Part shown: positions 20,779 through 30,948 of the stretch, in pieces
Layout of the letters: each line of letters opens with the position of its first letter
Numbering within the stretch: position 1 is the stretch's first letter
Source: Mycolicibacterium tusciae
Lineage (GTDB): Bacteria; Actinomycetota; Actinomycetes; Mycobacteriales; Mycobacteriaceae
Length of the DNA stretch: 64,000 nucleotides
Direction of reading: 5' to 3'
Assembly (NCBI RefSeq): GCF_002086795.1
Contig: NZ_MVIM01000007.1
Coordinates: 124,001-188,000 of the forward strand
The notes under the pieces: generated by a model
Database searches by the model: none
Seen by the model: the letters and a program-made list of their open reading frames with translations, nothing else
Told to the model about the DNA's origin: nothing
Translations under genes and position numbers: made by a program

Positions 20779-21543
20779 GTGCATCCCCGCCTGCGTGTCG
20801 GTGCCACCAGAACTTTGCGCTCCTGCGCCGCGGTGGCGACCGGACTCCTCATCGCCGCATCGACGCTTGTCAGCCCCGCATCCGCCGCGCCGGCCAACAT
20901 CGCCGGCAAGATCGTCTTCCTCGACCCCGGTCACAACGCCGTCAACGACTCGTCCATCAGCCGCCAGGTACCGACCGGCCGAGGTGGCACCAAGGATTGC
21001 CAGGCCAGCGGTACATCCACCGACGACGGCTATGCCGAGCATGCCTTCGCGTGGGAGACCACACTGCGCATCCGCCAGGCACTGACCGCGCTCGGCGTGC
21101 GCACCGCGATGTCACGCGGCGACGACGCCAGCGCGGGTCCCTGCGTCGACGAACGCGCGGCAATGGCCAACTCCATGCGCCCCGACGCGGTCATCAGCAT
21201 CCACGCCGACGGCGGGCCGGCCAGCGGTCGCGGCTTCCACGTCCTGTACTCGTCCCCACCGCTCAACGACGTGCAGGCCGGGCCTTCGGTGCGACTGGCC
21301 ACGATCATGAAGGACCAGTTGCAGGCATCGGGCCTGGTGCCGTCCACCTACATCGGGACCGGGGGCTTGAATCCGCGGTCGGACATCGCGGGGCTCAACC
21401 TTGCGCAGTTCCCGTCGGTCCTGGTCGAGCTCGGCAACATGAAGAACCCGGCCGATTCGGCGCTGATGAAGACACCCGAGGGTCGGCAGAAGTACGCCGA
21501 CGCCGTGGTGCGCGGGATCGCCGGCTTCCTCGGCTCTTCCTAA
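20779..21543 (+). CDS. ami1: N-acetylmuramoyl-L-alanine amidase Ami1 (Rv3717-like)
   Basis: Ami1 is a secreted amidase_3 family enzyme that cuts the bond between muramic acid and the stem peptide. The 254-residue precursor has a signal peptide ending SASAA. Zinc ligands are His in DPGHNAVND, Glu in EHAFAWETT and His in SIHADGG; the catalytic Glu is in [14 protein letters not shown] 20779 is supported by TACGGT at 20766-20771 followed by a 7-nt gap. It is divergent from ybaB-recR, as in M. tuberculosis. Confidence 0.93.
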   Translation: MHPRLRVGATRTLRSCAAVATGLLIAASTLVSPASAAPANIAGKIVFLDPGHNAVNDSSISRQVPTGRGGTKDCQASGTSTDDGYAEHAFAWETTLRIRQALTALGVRTAMSRGDDASAGPCVDERAAMANSMRPDAVISIHADGGPASGRGFHVLYSSPPLNDVQAGPSVRLATIMKDQLQASGLVPSTYIGTGGLNPRSDIAGLNLAQFPSVLVELGNMKNPADSALMKTPEGRQKYADAVVRGIAGFLGSS

Positions 21544-21986
21544 GCTTTCGAGCCCTCCACCTGCTTCTTGAGGTTCTCCAGCACCTCAGCCTGGATTTTG
21601 CGCAGCCCCAGCGGGGCGAACGTCTTCTCGAAGAAGCCGCCGATGCCACCGGCGCCCTTCCACGAGGTCTTGACGGTCACCGACGAGCCTTCCCCTGCCG
21701 GGGAGACCGTCCAATTCGTGATCATCGTCGAGTTGGCGTCTTTCTCGATCACCGTGTGACCTGCGACGTCGATGCTGGCCTTCACGTCACGCACCCGTGA
21801 TTTCGTGGCCTGCAGCTTCCACGACGCCACGGTGCCCGCGCCCTGCCCGCCCTCGAGCACCCGGTATTCGCTGTAGTGCGGCGAGAGAATCTTCGGGCGC
21901 ACGGTCGCATAGTCGGCAACGGCCGCCAGTACGGTCTCCGGCGCGGCGGCGATCTCGACGGTGCTGGACGCGCTGACCTGTCCCAT
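21540..21986 (-). CDS. SRPBCC family protein (Rv3718c-like)
   Basis: A 148-residue START-like (polyketide cyclase/SRPBCC) protein with the typical opening VSASSTVEIAAAPETVLAAV and a long C-terminal helix ending VLENLKKQVEGSK. Members bind a hydrophobic ligand in a helix-grip cavity. There is no signal peptide. TAGGAG before ATG 21986 supports the start. The 75-bp gap to the divergent tmsA-like gene holds a strong palindrome that may control both. A role in lipid handling beside the tuberculostearate genes is inference. Confidence 0.82.
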   Translation of the reverse strand: MGQVSASSTVEIAAAPETVLAAVADYATVRPKILSPHYSEYRVLEGGQGAGTVASWKLQATKSRVRDVKASIDVAGHTVIEKDANSTMITNWTVSPAGEGSSVTVKTSWKGAGGIGGFFEKTFAPLGLRKIQAEVLENLKKQVEGSKA

Positions 21987-22022
21987 CGGTGCAACTCCTA
22001 GGTAGGGGTGATCACAGTCGGT

Positions 22023-22045
22023 GCGGTCGCATCACCTGCGACCGC
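22023..22045. promoter_or_regulatory. Palindromic operator candidate before tmsA-cfa
   Basis: GCGGTCGCA-N5-TGCGACCGC is a perfect 9-bp inverted repeat. It lies where the -35 element would be for TAGCGT at 22050-22055, the -10-like box that ends 6 nt before the GTG start at 22062. A regulator bound here would block the promoter and could also affect the divergent SRPBCC gene. No regulator gene is adjacent. Confidence 0.55.
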
Positions 22046-22061
22046 GGACTAGCGTATATCT

Positions 22062-23453
22062 GTGTCAGTGGTGGATACCGACGCGCGTTCTGCTCACTCC
22101 GCAGGGGTGGAGCGGCTACTGGCCAGCTACCGGGTGATTCCCCCGAACGCGACGGTCCGACTGGCCAAACCCACGTCGAACCTCTTCCGGGCCCGGGCCA
22201 AGACGTCGACCAAGGGTCTGGACGTCTCTGGCCTCGGCGGTGTCATCGCGGTCGATCCCGAGAACCGGACCGCGGACGTCGCGGGCATGTGCACGTACGA
22301 GGACCTGGTGGCGGCAACGCTGCCCTACGGGCTGGCGCCCCTCGTGGTGCCACAGCTCAAGACGATCACGCTCGGCGGGGCGGTCACCGGCCTCGGTATC
22401 GAGTCGACGTCGTTCCGCAACGGCCTGCCGCACGAATCGGTGCTGGAGATGGACATCCTCACCGGCACTGGCGACCTCGTGACCGCCTCGGCCACCGAGC
22501 ATCAGGATCTGTTCCGGACATTCCCGAATTCCTATGGCACGCTGGGATATTCGGTCCGCATCAAGATCGAGCTGGAGCCGGTCAAGCCATTCGTCGAGCT
22601 GCGCCATCTGCGGTTCAACGCGTTGACAGACCTGTTTGCGGCAATGGACCGCATCGTCGAAACCGGAGGCCACCCCGACATCGCGGCCGGCAAGCCCGTC
22701 GACTACCTCGACGGTGTCGTGTTTTCGGCCGACGAGAGCTACCTGGTGCTCGGATACCAGACCGGCACTCCGGGGCCCGTGAGCGACTACACCGGCCAGC
22801 AGATCTACTACCGGTCCATCCAGCACCCCGAGGGCGAAAAACACGACCGCCTGACGATCCACGACTACCTGTGGCGCTGGGACACCGACTGGTTCTGGTG
22901 CTCAAGGGCATTCGGCGCCCAGGATCCGCTCATCCGCCGGTTCTGGCCGCGGCGCTACCGGCGCAGCAGCGTCTACTGGAAGCTGATCGGCTACGATCAG
23001 CGTTTCAACATCGCCGACAGGATCGAAAAGCGTAACGGCCGACCACCATTGGAACGCGTCGTGCAGGACATCGAGGTCCCATTGTCCCGCGCAGAGGAGT
23101 TCGTCGACTGGTTCCTGACCAACGTGCCGATCGAGCCGATCTGGTTGTGCCCGTTGCGGCTCCGCGGCGACACCACCTGGCCGCTGTACCCGATCCGCGC
23201 CCAAAGCACCTACGTCAACATCGGATTCTGGTCGTCGGTACCGGTGGGTCCGACCGAAGGACATACGAATAGATTGATCGAACGCAAGGTCAGCGAGCTG
23301 GATGGTCACAAATCGCTGTATTCCGATGCGTACTACAGCCCGGAAGAGTTCGACGAACTCTATGGTGGAGAAACCTACAAGACCGTCAAAAAGACCTACG
23401 ACCCCGACTCGAGACTCCTCGACCTGTATGCAAAGGCGGTGCAACGACGATGA
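22062..23453 (+). CDS. FAD-binding oxidoreductase of tuberculostearic acid synthesis (Rv3719/TmsA-like)
   Basis: A 463-residue FAD_binding_4 (VAO-type) protein related to DWARF1/DHCR24 reductases. It shows GGVIAVDPENRTADVAGMCT and LKTITLGGAVTGLGIES in the flavin domain and ends in a C-terminal substrate-binding half. It is paired with a Cfa methyltransferase, overlapping by 4 bp (ATGA). In 10-methyl fatty acid synthesis the methyltransferase makes a 10-methylene lipid and this type of flavoenzyme reduces it. It is the Rv3719 counterpart by position. The GTG start fits a leaderless transcript. Confidence 0.85.
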   Translation: MSVVDTDARSAHSAGVERLLASYRVIPPNATVRLAKPTSNLFRARAKTSTKGLDVSGLGGVIAVDPENRTADVAGMCTYEDLVAATLPYGLAPLVVPQLKTITLGGAVTGLGIESTSFRNGLPHESVLEMDILTGTGDLVTASATEHQDLFRTFPNSYGTLGYSVRIKIELEPVKPFVELRHLRFNALTDLFAAMDRIVETGGHPDIAAGKPVDYLDGVVFSADESYLVLGYQTGTPGPVSDYTGQQIYYRSIQHPEGEKHDRLTIHDYLWRWDTDWFWCSRAFGAQDPLIRRFWPRRYRRSSVYWKLIGYDQRFNIADRIEKRNGRPPLERVVQDIEVPLSRAEEFVDWFLTNVPIEPIWLCPLRLRGDTTWPLYPIRAQSTYVNIGFWSSVPVGPTEGHTNRLIERKVSELDGHKSLYSDAYYSPEEFDELYGGETYKTVKKTYDPDSRLLDLYAKAVQRR

Positions 23454-24763
23454 CCACGTTCAAGGAACACTCGACACAAGCGCCAGCCGGAAGACTCACG
23501 CTGGCAGAGATCCTGGAGATCTTCGCCGCGGGTCAGATTCCGCTGAAATTCACCGCTTACGACGGCAGTTCAGCCGGACCCGAGGACGCCACGCTGGGCC
23601 TCGACCTGTTGACTCCGCGCGGCACCACGTATCTCGCGACCGCTCCCGGTGAGCTCGGGCTCGCGCGCGCATACGTAGCGGGTGACCTCAGACCGCTCGG
23701 CGTCCATCCGGCCGATCCCTACGACCTGCTCATGGCGCTGGCCGACAAGCTCGATTTCAGGCTTCCGCCACCGCGGGTGCTTGCCAACATCGTCCGCACT
23801 ATCGGCATCGAGCATCTGAAACCGATCGCCCCGCCGCCCCAGGAAGCGCTGCCGCGCTGGCGTCGTGTCATGGAAGGGTTGCGGCACAGCAAGACTCGCG
23901 ACGCCGAGGCCATTCATCACCACTACGACGTCTCGAACAAGTTCTACGAGTGGGTGCTCGGTCCGTCGATGACCTACACCTGCGCCTGCTACCCGGATGC
24001 CGACGCCACTTTGGAAGAGGCACAGGAGTACAAGTACCGGCTGGTGTTCGAGAAGCTGCGGCTGCAGCCCGGTGATCGACTGCTCGACGTGGGCTGCGGA
24101 TGGGGCGGCATGGTCCGATACGCCGCGCGCCACGGCGTCAAAGCGATCGGCGTCACGCTCTCCAAGGAGCAGGCGGAGTGGGCACGGAACGCGATCGACG
24201 AGCAGGGCCTGTCGGATCTCGCCGAGGTGCGCCACGGCGACTACCGCGATATCCGGGAATCCGGGTTTGACGCGGTTTCGTCGATCGGGCTTACCGAGCA
24301 CATCGGCGTGCAGAACTATCCGGCGTACTTCCGGTTCCTCCAGTCGAAGATGCGTGTCGGCGCGCTGCTGCTCAACCATTGCATCACCCGCCATGACAAC
24401 CGAACCGGCGCCAACGCAGGCGGTTTCATCGACCGCTACGTCTTCCCCGACGGGGAGCTCACCGGTTCGGGCCGCATCATCACCGAGGCGCAGGACGTCG
24501 GCCTCGAGGTGGTGCACGAGGAGAACCTGCGCCACCACTACGCGCTGACGCTGCGCGATTGGTGCCGCAACCTCGAAGAGCACTGGGACGAGGCCGTCGA
24601 AGAGGTCGGACTCCCCACCGCGAAGGTGTGGGGCCTGTACATGGCCGGTTCGCGAGTGGGCTTCGAGACGAATGTCGTTCAGCTGCACCAGGTTCTGGCC
24701 GTCAAGCTGGACGCGCGCGGGAACGACGGCGGGCTGCCGTTGCGCCCGTGGTGGACGCCCTAG
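23450..24763 (+). CDS. cfa: Cfa-type S-adenosylmethionine methyltransferase for tuberculostearic acid (Rv3720-like)
   Basis: A 437-residue cyclopropane-fatty-acid-synthase family enzyme. Residues about 200-215 hold the SAM loop LLDVGCGWGGMV, preceded by HHYDVSNKFYEWVLGPSMTYTCA, the family hallmark, and followed by GLTEHIG. The M. smegmatis homologue beside dnaX is reported to methylate oleoyl phospholipids at C10, the first step to tuberculostearic acid. Coupled translation with the preceding FAD reductase fits a two-step pathway. It ends convergently, 3 nt from dnaX. Confidence 0.9.
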   Translation: MTTFKEHSTQAPAGRLTLAEILEIFAAGQIPLKFTAYDGSSAGPEDATLGLDLLTPRGTTYLATAPGELGLARAYVAGDLRPLGVHPADPYDLLMALADKLDFRLPPPRVLANIVRTIGIEHLKPIAPPPQEALPRWRRVMEGLRHSKTRDAEAIHHHYDVSNKFYEWVLGPSMTYTCACYPDADATLEEAQEYKYRLVFEKLRLQPGDRLLDVGCGWGGMVRYAARHGVKAIGVTLSKEQAEWARNAIDEQGLSDLAEVRHGDYRDIRESGFDAVSSIGLTEHIGVQNYPAYFRFLQSKMRVGALLLNHCITRHDNRTGANAGGFIDRYVFPDGELTGSGRIITEAQDVGLEVVHEENLRHHYALTLRDWCRNLEEHWDEAVEEVGLPTAKVWGLYMAGSRVGFETNVVQLHQVLAVKLDARGNDGGLPLRPWWTP

Positions 24764-24766
24764 GGC

Positions 24767-26686
24767 CTAGCCGCCGTCGATGCGGCGGGCGCCGAGTTCG
24801 TTCTGAAGAAGCTCCAGCGCCACCTCTTCCGGGTCGCGCCGTGGTGTGTCGGACGTGTCGTTGCCCGCTTCGGCGAGCATGCTCTCCTCGTCGTCGACAT
24901 CGCTCGGTGGCGGCGGCCCAGGCGCGGCGGCAGGCTTCTTCTCCGGCTCGGCGGCGGGCGGCGGACCGGGCGGGCCTACCTCGCATCGGATCTTCCAGTC
25001 GACACCCAGTGCGTCCTTCAGCGCCTCGCGGATGACATCGGAGTTGCGCTGTTCGGTCAGCCGTTTGGCCAGCGGCGCGGACTCGTGGCTGAGCACCAGG
25101 GTGTCGCCCTCGACGGAGCGGACGATCGCGCCGGCCAGCATCACTTCGGTGGTGCGGCTGCGCTGACGGACCTTCTCGCGCACCGTCGTCCACATGCTGC
25201 GCACCGCAGCGGCGTTCGGTTCACCGGTGACGGCCGCGGGTGGCGGCGCCGCTACGACGGGGTCGGCGGGCTGGCGCACCGGCGGAGGCGACGCCGGCTC
25301 CGGTTTCGGAGCGGAAACCGGCTCGGGCGCCTTGGGCGGCGCGGGGGTCGGCTCCGGCATCGGCTTGGGCTCGACGACGACCGTCGGCTCGAGCGCCGGC
25401 TTCAGCTCAGGTGCGGGCTTGGGGTCGACGGGTTTGGGGTCGCCGGGTGCTTCGGCGGCGGATTCCGGTGCGGCCTGGCTCTTGCGGCTGTACTTCGGCG
25501 CGCCACCGGGCTGCTCCCCCGCCGGGATCGACATGTCCAGCCGGGTCTCGATGCGCTCGACGCGCTGCAACAGCGCCGACTCGGTATCGCTGGCCGACGG
25601 CAACAGCAGCCGCGCGCACACGACCTCGAGCAGCAGCCTGGGCGCCGTCGCACCGCGCATCTCGCCCAGCCCGGCGTGCACCACCTCCGCGTAGCGTGTC
25701 AGCGTGGCGGTGCCGACCCGGGTCGCCTGATCGCGCATCCGCTCCAGCACATCCTCGGGCCCGTCGACCACACCGCGGGCAACCGCGTCGGGAACCGCCT
25801 GCAGCACGATCAAATCGCGGAAACGTTCGAGCAGATCGGTGGCGAACCTGCGCGGGTCGTGGCCGGCGTCGATCACGCCCTCGACCGCCCCGAACAACGC
25901 GGCGGCATCACCGGCCGCGAGCGCATCGATCGCATCGTCGATCAGCGCCACATCAGTGGCACCCAGCAGCGCCAGGGCCCGTGGGTAACTGACCTGGTTA
26001 CCGTCCGCACCCGCCAGCAGCTGGTCGAGCACCGAGAGCGTGTCACGGGGCGATCCGGCGCCGGCACGGATGACGAGCGGGTACACCGCGTCATCGACCG
26101 TCACCGTCTCCTGCGCGCAGATGCGCTCCAGCAGCGACCGCATGGTCCGCGGCGCCAACAACCGGAACGGGTAGTGATGGGTCCGCGAGCGGATGGTCGG
26201 CAGCACCTTCTCCGGCTCGGTCGTGGCGAACACGAAGATCAGATGTTCCGGCGGCTCCTCGACGATCTTCAGCAGCGCGTTGAAGCCCGCCGTGGTGACC
26301 ATGTGCGCTTCGTCGATGATGAAGATGCGGTACCTCGACTGCGCCGGAGCGTAGAACGCGCGATCGCGTAGCTCTCGGGTGTCGTCCACACCGCCGTGGC
26401 TGGCGGCGTCCAGTTCGGTGACGTCGACGCTGCCGCCCCCGTTGGGCGCGAGCGCCACGCAGGACGCGCAGACCCCACACGGTGTGGCCGTCGGACCCTG
26501 CTCACAGTTCAACGACCGGGCCAGGATTCGCGCCGACGACGTCTTGCCGCACCCGCGCGGCCCGGAGAACAGATAGGCGTGGTTGATGCGGCCCGCTGTC
26601 AGCGCCGTGGACAGCGGTTCGGTGACGTGCTCCTGGCCGACCACGTCAGCGAAGGTTGCGGGTCTGTACTTGCGGTAGAGCGCCAC
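24767..26686 (-). CDS. dnaX: DNA polymerase III subunits gamma and tau
   Basis: DnaX is the ATPase of the clamp loader. The 639-residue protein starts MALYRKYRPATFADVVGQEHV and carries the P-loop SGPRGCGKTS, a four-Cys zinc knot (CEQGPTATPCGVCASC) and the DEAH-type Walker B in IIDEAHMVT. Residues about 395-500 are a Pro/Ala/Glu linker, followed by the tau-like C-terminal domain. I do not see an obvious slippery sequence, so production of a short gamma form is not evident. The ybaB-recR genes that often follow dnaX lie elsewhere in this window. Confidence 0.96.
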   Translation of the reverse strand: MALYRKYRPATFADVVGQEHVTEPLSTALTAGRINHAYLFSGPRGCGKTSSARILARSLNCEQGPTATPCGVCASCVALAPNGGGSVDVTELDAASHGGVDDTRELRDRAFYAPAQSRYRIFIIDEAHMVTTAGFNALLKIVEEPPEHLIFVFATTEPEKVLPTIRSRTHHYPFRLLAPRTMRSLLERICAQETVTVDDAVYPLVIRAGAGSPRDTLSVLDQLLAGADGNQVSYPRALALLGATDVALIDDAIDALAAGDAAALFGAVEGVIDAGHDPRRFATDLLERFRDLIVLQAVPDAVARGVVDGPEDVLERMRDQATRVGTATLTRYAEVVHAGLGEMRGATAPRLLLEVVCARLLLPSASDTESALLQRVERIETRLDMSIPAGEQPGGAPKYSRKSQAAPESAAEAPGDPKPVDPKPAPELKPALEPTVVVEPKPMPEPTPAPPKAPEPVSAPKPEPASPPPVRQPADPVVAAPPPAAVTGEPNAAAVRSMWTTVREKVRQRSRTTEVMLAGAIVRSVEGDTLVLSHESAPLAKRLTEQRNSDVIREALKDALGVDWKIRCEVGPPGPPPAAEPEKKPAAAPGPPPPSDVDDEESMLAEAGNDTSDTPRRDPEEVALELLQNELGARRIDGG

Positions 26687-26725
26687 GCTCAGCAGGCTAC
26701 CGAGGCTGTCCGACGGATGAACACC

Positions 26726-28291
<1,566 letters not shown>

Positions 28292-28295
28292 CGCT

Positions 28296-28346
28296 TTGGC
28301 CGGGGTGCGACCACATAGGAAACGACCTGGTCGCACCCCGGGCCAA
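28296..28346 (+). terminator. Hairpin after tRNA-Ser, in the lucA 5' region
   Basis: TTGGCC-GGGGTGCGACCA (28296-28313) pairs with TGGTCGCACCCC-G-GGCCAA (28328-28346), an 18-bp stem with one bulged G and a 14-nt loop. It begins 5 nt after the tRNA. It probably ends or trims the tRNA transcript. It also stands 18 nt before the lucA start, so it could attenuate read-through into lucA. Confidence 0.65.
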
Positions 28347-28364
28347 CCAACCTCAAGGAGGAGT

Positions 28365-29138
28365 ATGCGGCGCTGGGTCGCGGTCTTGTGGCACGCCTCG
28401 TTCTCGTGTGTTGCCGCGGCCCTTTTCTTCGCCTTCGTCCTGCCACGCTGGTGGGAACTGATGGGCACGACGTCGCACACGCTCGGCACCGTGATGCGCA
28501 TCGTCACCGGGGTGCTGATCGGCTTGGCCGCGCTGCCGGTGGTCTTCACGCTGCTGCGCACGCGACGGCCGGAGTTCCGCACGCCGCTGCTGGCCCTGCG
28601 GCTGCGGACGGCGTCGATCGTGCTGCACGTCCTGGCCGGTGTGCTGATCCTCGGTGCGGCGATCAGCGAGATCTGGCTCTCGCTGGACGACGCGGGTCAG
28701 TGGCTGTTCGGGATCTACGGTGCCGCCGCCGCGATCGCGCTGCTGGGAATTTTCTCGTTCTACCTGGCCGATGTCGCCGAGCTGCCACCACCGCCGCCGA
28801 AACCGCTGAAGCCCAAGACGCCGAAGCAGCGCCGCAGCCGCAAGAAGGACGCTGAGGACACGGAGCCCGCGGACGAGGCGACAGCAGACGAGACGCCTGA
28901 GACGTCCGAAGAGGACTCCGAAGACAAGCCTGCTGAGGTCACCGCTGAGGCCGAGGAGCCCGAGTCGACCGCAACAGCGCCCGAGTCGCCGGGAGACGAA
29001 GCTGACAAAGCCGACGAGAACGCGTCGGATACCGGGAAGGCAAATGGCAAATCCCCTGCTAACGGCACGTCCGAGAAGACGGAGCCGACGCGGCGTCGCC
29101 GTAGGCGCCTGCGTGGCGGCGTCGCGGTCGAAGATTAA
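28365..29138 (+). CDS. lucA: LucA homologue, lipid uptake coordinator (Rv3723-like)
   Basis: A 257-residue membrane protein with four predicted transmembrane helices in residues 4-145 and a cytosolic tail of about 110 residues that is acidic (Glu/Asp/Ala/Pro-rich) and ends in a run of Arg. In M. tuberculosis LucA (Rv3723) stabilises Mce1 and Mce4 fatty acid and cholesterol importers. The AAGGAGGAG ribosome site at 28355-28363 fixes the ATG at 28365; the open frame upstream runs through the tRNA and is not coding. The assignment rests on position after aspC and the tRNA and on topology. Confidence 0.8.
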   Translation: MRRWVAVLWHASFSCVAAALFFAFVLPRWWELMGTTSHTLGTVMRIVTGVLIGLAALPVVFTLLRTRRPEFRTPLLALRLRTASIVLHVLAGVLILGAAISEIWLSLDDAGQWLFGIYGAAAAIALLGIFSFYLADVAELPPPPPKPLKPKTPKQRRSRKKDAEDTEPADEATADETPETSEEDSEDKPAEVTAEAEEPESTATAPESPGDEADKADENASDTGKANGKSPANGTSEKTEPTRRRRRRLRGGVAVED

Positions 29139-29166
29139 AGATTTCGTTTTCGGGCAGAATGTGCTG

Positions 29167-30192
29167 ATGCGCATAATCCGTACGCGTCGCTCCTGCGCGA
29201 CCCTGTTGACCGCACTTGTCGCGGTCTTGGCGCTGGTGGCACCAGTGCACCCGGCTATGTCAGGGGCCGCCCCCGGGGATCCGGTCGCCGCGGCGCGCGT
29301 CGTCGAGCCGGCGGTGGCACGAATCGACACCGAGATCTACTACCAGAGCGCGATCGGAAACGGTGCGGGCATCGTGCTCGATCCGAACGGTCAGGTGCTG
29401 ACCAATTTCCATGTGGTCGGCGGGGCCGACCGCATCACCGTCGGCGTCGCCGGCCGCGCGTTTCCCGCCGAACTCGTCGGCTACGACCGTCGTCGCGACA
29501 TCGCGGTCCTCCAACTGCTGGGTGCCAATGGGTTGCCAGTCGCACCGATCGGCGACTCCGGTGTGCTGGTCGAAGGGGAGCCTGTCGTCGCCCTCGGCAA
29601 CGCGCAGGGCAGCAACGCACCGCTGACCCAGGAAGTGGGCACCGTCACCGGATTCGGCCGCACGGTCAACGCTGAAGACGCACTCACCGGCAGCAAGGAC
29701 GAATTGACCGGGCTGATCGAGTTCGCGGCGCCGGTGGTCGCCGGGGATTCCGGCGGCCCCGTCGTGAACGGAGCCGGCCAGGTCGTCGGCGTCACGACGG
29801 CGGCGTCGGTGAACTTCCGGATGGGCCCGGGCGGAAAGGGCTTCGCCATTCCCATCAACGACGCAATGGCCATCGCCAACCAGATCCGCGCGGGGGCGGC
29901 GTCCGACTCGGTGCACATCGGCCCGCCGGTGCTGCTCGGTGTCGGCGTGCGTACCGCTCCGACCGATAGACCCGGTGTGCTCGTCGCCGACGTTCTGCGC
30001 GGCGGCCCCGCCGACCAGGCCGGCTTGGTCGGGGGCGACATCCTCACGACACTGGACGGCACGCCGCTGGACTCGGCCACCACGTTGACGTACGTGCTGG
30101 ACCGCCACTACCCCGGTGACGTCATCGATCTCACGTGGATCGACGGCAGCGGCCAGCAGCGTACCGGGAAGGTCGCGCTCACTCCGCTGTAA
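29167..30192 (+). CDS. Secreted trypsin-like serine protease with PDZ domain (PepA/HtrA-like)
   Basis: A 341-residue precursor with a signal peptide (hydrophobic residues 10-27). The protease triad is visible as His in TNFHVVGG, Asp in RRRDIAVLQL and Ser in AGDSGGPVV. A C-terminal PDZ domain runs from GVRTAPTDRPGVLVADV to about DLTWIDGSG. It resembles mycobacterial PepA (Rv0125-type). ATG 29167 is chosen because it directly precedes the signal peptide; GTG 29161 is possible. It follows lucA by 28 nt and may be co-transcribed. Confidence 0.87.
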   Translation: MRIIRTRRSCATLLTALVAVLALVAPVHPAMSGAAPGDPVAAARVVEPAVARIDTEIYYQSAIGNGAGIVLDPNGQVLTNFHVVGGADRITVGVAGRAFPAELVGYDRRRDIAVLQLLGANGLPVAPIGDSGVLVEGEPVVALGNAQGSNAPLTQEVGTVTGFGRTVNAEDALTGSKDELTGLIEFAAPVVAGDSGGPVVNGAGQVVGVTTAASVNFRMGPGGKGFAIPINDAMAIANQIRAGAASDSVHIGPPVLLGVGVRTAPTDRPGVLVADVLRGGPADQAGLVGGDILTTLDGTPLDSATTLTYVLDRHYPGDVIDLTWIDGSGQQRTGKVALTPL

Positions 30193-30201
30193 GGCGTTGC
30201 C

Positions 30202-30879
30202 TCACAACCGTTTCAGAATCCGCTCCAGACCGGCGATCACCACGCCGAGTTCGAAGTCGAACTGGGTTTGCGCGTCGTGTTCGGTGGCCGGTGCCGATTC
30301 GAGTACTCGACGCAGCGCCGGGTAGGTGTCCTGCGGTTCCCGCAGCAGCGCCGCTGTTGTTTCCGCACGGTGACGGTGGGCGCCGGACCCGGTCTGTGCG
30401 AGGACGGTCTGCGCGGCCGATTGCGCGATGTTCGACGCGGCGGTGAGACCGTGCCGCGCGCTGTCGGGGTCCAGTCCCGCCGACAGCAGCGCGTCGAGGA
30501 CGCGGTCGGCCAGCGCCAGCGCCGCCGCCGTGCTGAGGCCGCCGAGCTGCGCGAAGTCGGTCACGGAATCCTGGATGCCCACCCGGATGAGTCCGTCACG
30601 AAAGGCCATGGCGTACGTCCGCAGCGTGGCCGGCCAGTCGTCGTCTGTGGGCAGCTCGACGGACGCGAGTTCCCGCTCGAACTGGTCGAGCACCATCAGG
30701 GTCAGCAGGCCCGCACGGTCGCCGACGTAGTAGTGCAGCGCCTTGCGGCTCACTCCGAGCGCATTGGCGACCGCCTGCATGGTCAGGTCGCCGGCCGCGA
30801 CGCTTCGGGCCGCAGCGACGATCTGATCCCGGCTGATCCGCGGTGGACGTCCCCTGGTTCGCCCGCTCATGGCGGTCAC
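30202..30879 (-). CDS. TetR family repressor
   Basis: A 225-residue protein (222 from ATG 30870). The N-terminal helix-turn-helix reads RDQIVAAARSVAAGDLTMQAVANALGVSRKALHYYVGDR, and the C-terminal part (with FRDGLIRVGIQDSVTDFAQ) is TetR_C-like. It is divergent from an amine-dehydrogenase-like gene, with a perfect 22-bp palindrome between them, so autoregulation plus control of the neighbour is likely. Ligand unknown. Confidence 0.88.
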   Translation of the reverse strand: MTAMSGRTRGRPPRISRDQIVAAARSVAAGDLTMQAVANALGVSRKALHYYVGDRAGLLTLMVLDQFERELASVELPTDDDWPATLRTYAMAFRDGLIRVGIQDSVTDFAQLGGLSTAAALALADRVLDALLSAGLDPDSARHGLTAASNIAQSAAQTVLAQTGSGAHRHRAETTAALLREPQDTYPALRRVLESAPATEHDAQTQFDFELGVVIAGLERILKRL

Positions 30880-30888
30880 CCTAGATTA

Positions 30889-30910
30889 TTTTTCGCCGGT
30901 CGGTAAAAAA
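30889..30910. promoter_or_regulatory. TetR operator palindrome
   Basis: The 22-bp site reads TTTTTnnCCG-nn-CGGnnAAAAA with every specified position symmetric. It abuts the TAATCT -10-like box of the TetR gene (30888-30883, minus strand) and lies upstream of the TATGCT box (30937-30942) of the divergent gene. Length and symmetry are typical of TetR-family operators. Confidence 0.7.
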
Positions 30911-30948
30911 GCCTTTTCCGCCGCGCCGGTCGGCCCTATGCTGAGCGG

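Noticed and set aside
24767..26686. Programmed frameshift in dnaX producing a short gamma subunit
   Set aside because: I could not find an A-rich slippery heptamer with a following stem in this GC-rich gene.
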